Below, one piece after another: positions 60,024 through 64,000 of a DNA stretch of 64,000 bases. Each line of letters starts with the position of its first letter. Positions within the stretch are counted from its first letter, which is position 1. Made by a program: the position numbers and the translations under genes. The DNA is from Yeosuana aquiaggeris (GTDB taxonomy: Bacteria > Bacteroidota > Bacteroidia > Flavobacteriales > Flavobacteriaceae), in the NCBI RefSeq assembly GCF_044003965.1, contig NZ_JBAWKC010000001.1, positions 744,001-808,000 on the forward strand. Direction: 5' to 3'. The notes under the pieces are model-generated. The model ran no database searches. It was not told the origin of the DNA and saw nothing but the letters and a program-made list of their open reading frames with translations.

Positions 60024-61853
60024 TTGAAATTTAATCTCACCTATTTTTTTATATTGTTAAGCTTGTGTTCTGTCTTGGGGCAAGTAAAAGATAATTTTAT
60101 AAAAATAGATTCTATTCAAAGGCATGTTTTAAGCAAGCCTAATAAAGATTCACTTACAATAGCTATTGCTAATTATACTATTGGAGAATTATATAGATAC
60201 TCTTTGGTTGCGGATAGTGCTTATGCTTATTATCATAAAGCTGAGAAAGTTTTTAAAAGAAAAAATCTTCAATACCAATTAGCAAAAACATTTTACGGAA
60301 TAGCAGTTATACAATGTAATGAAAAGGATTTTACAGGAAGTGAGGTTACATCAATAGAAGCATTGTCCTTACTAGATCAATTAAAGGAAACAAATGATGT
60401 TAATGAGTGCAAATCATTTATTTATAATAATCTGGGTCTTGTTTTTGGAGAATTGGAACAATTTAATGAATCAATTCTATATTATAAAAAAGCAATAGAA
60501 TTAAAAGAAAAGTTAAATGGAAATAATAAGCGTACATTAGACAATTCTAAAAATAATCTAGCGCTTTCATATAAAAAATCAGGTCAATATGACTTGGCAA
60601 TAGCTAGTTATAGTCAAATTTTAAAGGATAAAAATTTGATTATTGAACGTCCAGACTTTTATGCTTTAGTTATAGATAATTATGCACATACATTATATCT
60701 AGCAAAAGATTTGACTGAGCTTCCAGATTTATTTTTAAAGGCTCTAAAAATTTGTGATAGCATAGGCGCTAATTATAATTCTATTATAATTAATCAACAT
60801 TTAGCGGAGTATTATTATGATATAAAAAATATTGATTCTGCTAAGTATTATGCACATAAAGCAAAAAATATTGCAGAAAATTATCACAACGACGAACTAT
60901 TAACCTCATTACTTTTGCTTTCTAAAATAGAGGAAGATAGTTTAGCAGTATTATATTATAATAAATACATTAAGCTAAATGATAGTTTAGTTAAAAATGA
61001 AAGAAATGTAAGAAATAAATTTGCCCGTATACGTTTTGAAACCAAAGAAATTGAACAGAAAAATATTCAATTTGCAAGAGAAAAATTATGGCTCACTATT
61101 ATTTCAATTATTTTATTGATTTCAGCTTTATTGATCTATATCATCATCACCCAACGTTCAAAAAACAATGAGCTTCGGTTTGTTCAAAAGCAGCAGGAAG
61201 CCAACGAAGAAATTTATAATTTGATGCTTTCACAGCAAGAAAAAATTGAAGAAGCAAGAGTCTTAGAAAAGAAAAATATTTCACAAGAGCTGCATGATGG
61301 TGTTTTAGGACGCTTATTCGGAACCAGATTGAGTCTAGATAGTTTAAATATGGCGGCAAGTGAGGAAGCCATTACAACAAGAGCAAAATATATTCAGGAT
61401 CTTAAGAAAATTGAAGAGGATATTCGAAAAGTTTCTCATGAATTGAATGCCGATTTTATTGGCGGCTCAGGGTTCTTAGATATTATAAAAACATTATTAG
61501 ATAGTCAAACCATGGCCTATAAATTAAATTATGAGTTTAATCATGATGATGCCATTAATTGGGAAGATATTTCCAATAAAAAGAAAATACATTTATATAG
61601 AATAATACAAGAATCCTTACATAATATTTATAAACATGCCAATGCTAATTATATAAAGATTGGGATTCGTTTAAAAAATAATGTAATTTTATTAAGCATA
61701 ACAGATGACGGTTCTGGATTTGATGTCAACAAAGCTAAATCTGGAATTGGATTAAAAAACATTAACTCAAGAGTTAATGAAATAAATGGAGAGATCAGAA
61801 TTAATTCTAAAAAAGGAGAAGGAACAACGGTAGAGATACAAGTTCCAATTTAA
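60024..61853 (+). CDS. TPR-containing sensor histidine kinase (HisKA_3 type)
   Basis: A protein of 609 aa. It starts with TTG at 60024, directly before a signal peptide (KFNLTYFFILLSLCSVLGQ). About six periplasmic TPR repeats, one membrane helix (about 354-375), a coiled coil, a HisKA_3 domain with phospho-acceptor H424 (ELHDGVLGR), and an ATPase domain with IIQESLHNIYKHA and DDGSGFD follow. This layout is common in Bacteroidetes with NarL/LuxR-type partners. The gene for its regulator is 11 nt downstream. Confidence 0.9.
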   Translation: MKFNLTYFFILLSLCSVLGQVKDNFIKIDSIQRHVLSKPNKDSLTIAIANYTIGELYRYSLVADSAYAYYHKAEKVFKRKNLQYQLAKTFYGIAVIQCNEKDFTGSEVTSIEALSLLDQLKETNDVNECKSFIYNNLGLVFGELEQFNESILYYKKAIELKEKLNGNNKRTLDNSKNNLALSYKKSGQYDLAIASYSQILKDKNLIIERPDFYALVIDNYAHTLYLAKDLTELPDLFLKALKICDSIGANYNSIIINQHLAEYYYDIKNIDSAKYYAHKAKNIAENYHNDELLTSLLLLSKIEEDSLAVLYYNKYIKLNDSLVKNERNVRNKFARIRFETKEIEQKNIQFAREKLWLTIISIILLISALLIYIIITQRSKNNELRFVQKQQEANEEIYNLMLSQQEKIEEARVLEKKNISQELHDGVLGRLFGTRLSLDSLNMAASEEAITTRAKYIQDLKKIEEDIRKVSHELNADFIGGSGFLDIIKTLLDSQTMAYKLNYEFNHDDAINWEDISNKKKIHLYRIIQESLHNIYKHANANYIKIGIRLKNNVILLSITDDGSGFDVNKAKSGIGLKNINSRVNEINGEIRINSKKGEGTTVEIQVPI

Positions 61854-61864
61854 CTTTAAATGGT

Positions 61865-62542
61865 ATGACTGAAACTATAAGAATATTGATGATTGATGAT
61901 CATCCTATGATTATTGAAGGATATCAAAATACGCTTCAATTTACAAAGAAGGAAAGTCAGATTTTAGATATTAATATAGCTAACAACTGTGATGAAGCTG
62001 TTGCGTTTATGAATAAATCTGTTAAGACAGAAAGGCCGTATCAGGTGCTGTTTGTCGACATAAGTTTGCCACCGTCTAAAGACGGTGTGATGAATTCCGG
62101 AGAAGATTTAGCTATTTATGCACGTAAAATTTTACCAAAAGCAAAAATTATCATTTTAACCATGTTTGATGAATCATACCGGATTCATAACATAGTAAAA
62201 ACGATAGACCCAGAAGGGTTTTTAATTAAAAGTGATTTAACTTCAAGTGAACTGGCAAGCGCGTTTCAGGCAGTGCTTCATAATCCGCCATTTTACAGTG
62301 GGACTGTTAATAGCCACTTAAGAAAAACTAATGAAAGTGATATTGTCATTGATGATAAAAACAGAAAGATACTGTATTTGCTGTCGCAAGGAGCCAAAAA
62401 TAAGAGTCTTGCGTCTCATTTGGATATTTCATTAAGCGCAATTGAAAAGCGTAAAAAGCATTTAAAGGAAATTTTCTTAGTGGATGATGGTCAGGATGAG
62501 ACCCTCATTAACGAGGCCAGAAAAAGAGGTTTTATATTGTAA
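61865..62542 (+). CDS. response regulator, LuxR/NarL-like
   Basis: A protein of 225 aa. The receiver domain has the acidic pair MIDDHPM and phospho-acceptor D65 in LFVDISLPP, with a Lys in LIKSDL at the expected switch position. The output part (KILYLLSQGAKNKSLASHLDISLSAIEKRKKHLKEIF) is a LuxR-type helix-turn-helix variant. It is partner of the kinase 11 nt upstream. Confidence 0.9.
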   Translation: MTETIRILMIDDHPMIIEGYQNTLQFTKKESQILDINIANNCDEAVAFMNKSVKTERPYQVLFVDISLPPSKDGVMNSGEDLAIYARKILPKAKIIILTMFDESYRIHNIVKTIDPEGFLIKSDLTSSELASAFQAVLHNPPFYSGTVNSHLRKTNESDIVIDDKNRKILYLLSQGAKNKSLASHLDISLSAIEKRKKHLKEIFLVDDGQDETLINEARKRGFIL

Positions 62543-62738
62543 ATTCATTTTTTTAAATGTAATATTTTCATCGCCTTAAATAGATTATTTAGCAGAAATT
62601 ACGCAAAAATATAACTGATTTCATTGGTTTACGGTTTTACCGCACCTCAGTTTAAATGTATCTTTATAAATTTGTATTGTCAACTCTTCAAATTAATTAA
62701 TCCCTCAATTTATTGTTGACAAAATAGCAATTTACATT

Positions 62739-62769
62739 GACCCCATGGAGGTGAGAGACCCATGGGGTC
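62739..62769. terminator. strong hairpin between converging genes
   Basis: GACCCCATGG and CCATGGGGTC pair over 10 bp with an 11-nt loop. On the plus strand the U-rich CTTATTTTT follows, so it may end the response-regulator transcript. The rest of 62543-62777 shows nothing. Confidence 0.55.
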
Positions 62770-62777
62770 GCTTATTT

Positions 62778-63281
62778 TTAAAAAGTAAACAACTCATGTT
62801 TATATTGCCAAAGCGTACTGATATAAATTCCTAGGTAAATTACTGAAACAATAAATTTGATAAAGGTGCTGGCTAAAAATCCTATAAAGGAACCAATAGC
62901 GGCCTTAAAGGCGGTTTTTGAATTATTTTTATTCAACATTTCTCCAATAAAAGCACCCAAAAAGGGACCTATAATAATACCGCCCGGAATAGGACTTATC
63001 AGACCAACTGCCAGGCCGATGGTAGTTCCTATCATACCAGATTTGCTGCCACCAAATTTTTTGGCTCCCATGGCAGGGATCATATAATCCATAATAAATA
63101 TTATAGCAGCAATGATTCCAGTTATAATTAATAAGCTGCTGCTCATTTGAACGGTCTTTGTAAGATGCAATATTAATAAACCCAACCAACTTAAAGGGGG
63201 GCCTGGAAGAATGGGCAATACACTACCAAACAAACCTACTACAATAAATAAAGCTGAAAGAATTACCAGAATAACGTCCAT
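62778..63281 (-). CDS. DUF456 membrane protein
   Basis: A protein of 167 aa with about five hydrophobic segments, Gly/Pro-rich (GLFGSVLPILPGPPLSWLG and GLISPIPGGIIIGPFLGAF). It fits DUF456, a glycine-zipper-rich family whose function is not known. Transcribed alone on the minus strand. Confidence 0.88.
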   Translation of the reverse strand: MDVILVILSALFIVVGLFGSVLPILPGPPLSWLGLLILHLTKTVQMSSSLLIITGIIAAIIFIMDYMIPAMGAKKFGGSKSGMIGTTIGLAVGLISPIPGGIIIGPFLGAFIGEMLNKNNSKTAFKAAIGSFIGFLASTFIKFIVSVIYLGIYISTLWQYKHELFTF

Positions 63282-63420
63282 AGGAATTTATAAATACTAC
63301 TTAAATTGGTCTAAAGTTAAGTGTGATTGTTACAAATTACTAATTAAAACGCTTCCATTTTATATTTTAAAAGTTATTAAAATATAAAAAAATTGTACTT
63401 TTCGGTCTCAGTTGTCATTA

Positions 63421-63897
63421 ATGAAACAAATTTGTGTTTTTCTAGGTTTTTTAATACTCATGTCATGTGAGTATTTTAATGTAAAAAAAACATCTTCTGA
63501 TGCTATTTTAAAAGAGGAATTACAAACTTTTAATTGGAATGAAGTAGATGAATATCCTTCCTTTCCAGAATGTGATTCTGCCATTTCAAAACAAAAAAGA
63601 AAACAATGTTTTGAATATGTTTTAACAACACATATCACAAGGTTTTTACAAAAGGATACTATTGTAGTGACTCAAAATATTGAAGACACCTTATTACTTC
63701 AGCTTCAAATATCTGAAAAAGGGGAGTTATCAGTGTTACATATAAAAGTAGACTCTCTAACAAGTCAGGAAATACCAAATATAAAAGACTTATTATTACA
63801 TGGACTGGACTCTTTGCCTAAAATATTTCCAGCCATAAAGCGTGGTCAGCAGGTTAAAACAGAATTCAAATTACCGGTAATTATATCTGTAAATTAA
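63421..63897 (+). CDS. uncharacterised lipoprotein
   Basis: The start at 63421 gives MKQICVFLGFLILMSCEYF, a signal peptide with lipobox; the TTG three codons earlier is less likely. The mature protein of about 140 aa carries FPECDSAISKQKRKQCFEYV and ends in an alpha/beta pattern (ETCHED-like FKLPVIISV) reminiscent of TonB C-terminal folds, but I do not recognise a family with confidence. Confidence 0.75.
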   Translation: MKQICVFLGFLILMSCEYFNVKKTSSDAILKEELQTFNWNEVDEYPSFPECDSAISKQKRKQCFEYVLTTHITRFLQKDTIVVTQNIEDTLLLQLQISEKGELSVLHIKVDSLTSQEIPNIKDLLLHGLDSLPKIFPAIKRGQQVKTEFKLPVIISVN

Positions 63898-64000
63898 GGT
63901 ATATATAAAATTGGAGCTATCATAAATTCCATAGAAAAGTTGTTATTTTTTATAGCTTCTATCTTTCCATTTATAACCTTTAAACAGAGAAAGAAAGGCA
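63894..64000 (-). CDS. possible 3' end of a gene entering from the right
   Basis: The minus strand is open from the window edge to a TAA at 63896-63894, 34 codons ending FSMEFMIAPILYIP. It overlaps the stop region of the converging lipoprotein by 4 nt. Short, so this could be chance in AT-rich sequence. Confidence 0.35.
   Translation of the reverse strand, partial: PFFLCLKVINGKIEAIKNNNFSMEFMIAPILYIP

Overview
The window reads as chromosome from a member of the Flavobacteriia (Bacteroidetes). The signs are AT-rich sequence, promoters of the Bacteroidetes type (TTTG or TTG, about 19 nt, then TAnnTTTG), little use of Shine-Dalgarno sites, an exonuclease-DnaE fusion, a ribosomal protein S16 with a long acidic tail, a type IX secretion C-terminal domain, and many lipoproteins. 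The lineage is inferred from gene content, not from an rRNA. No rRNA, CRISPR array, insertion sequence or prophage was seen.

Layout. 1-7.2 kb: end of a complex I operon (nuoH partial to nuoN, plus a small conserved gene). 7.3-15.2 kb: housekeeping genes (2Fe-2S ferredoxin, LpxH-like phosphatase, SGNH lipoprotein, acyl-CoA dehydrogenase, trmN6-rimM-rpsP, lactonase, hemA). 15.2-29.8 kb: an electron-transfer island with three NrfD-type membrane quinol modules, three Tat-exported iron-sulphur proteins, three near-identical monoheme cytochromes, tetraheme and hexaheme cytochromes, a lipoprotein cytochrome and an outer-membrane barrel, but no molybdopterin catalytic subunit. 29.9-36.6 kb: dnaE, trxA, clpP, a DUF58 gene and tRNA-Asp. 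36.6-38 kb: a decayed locus with a direct repeat and a broken COG4705 gene. 38-48.8 kb: oxidoreductase and TPP-enzyme genes, small genes and a korDABC 2-oxoacid:ferredoxin oxidoreductase operon. 49.2-58 kb: a secreted S8/S53-like peptidase with MBG repeats, followed by a TPR-adenylate cyclase, a DUF5706/Pycsar-effector-like membrane protein and an HD protein. 58-64 kb: a candidate small RNA, a LacI regulator, a 48-residue lipoprotein, a TPR histidine kinase and response regulator, DUF456 and two end genes.

How it fits together. The three operons of the electron-transfer island and hemA each carry a CRP/FNR-type palindrome (ATGAY-N4-RTCAT) whose centre lies exactly 36.5 nt from the downstream edge of a TAnnTTTG-like box. 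This is the geometry of a class II activator at about -41.5. A related palindrome (GTAAC-N4-GTTAC) sits at the same distance from the promoter of the candidate small RNA at 58.2 kb. I infer an oxygen- or redox-responsive regulon linking haem supply with a periplasmic quinol-to-cytochrome system. The regulator itself is not in the window.

The other candidate system is the 49.2-58.0 kb gene string. A secreted repeat-rich peptidase lies 7 nt upstream of a class III cyclase with all catalytic residues. The cyclase is followed by separate genes for the two halves (membrane part and HD part) of a protein that I recall as a single fusion annotated as Pycsar effector in flavobacteria.
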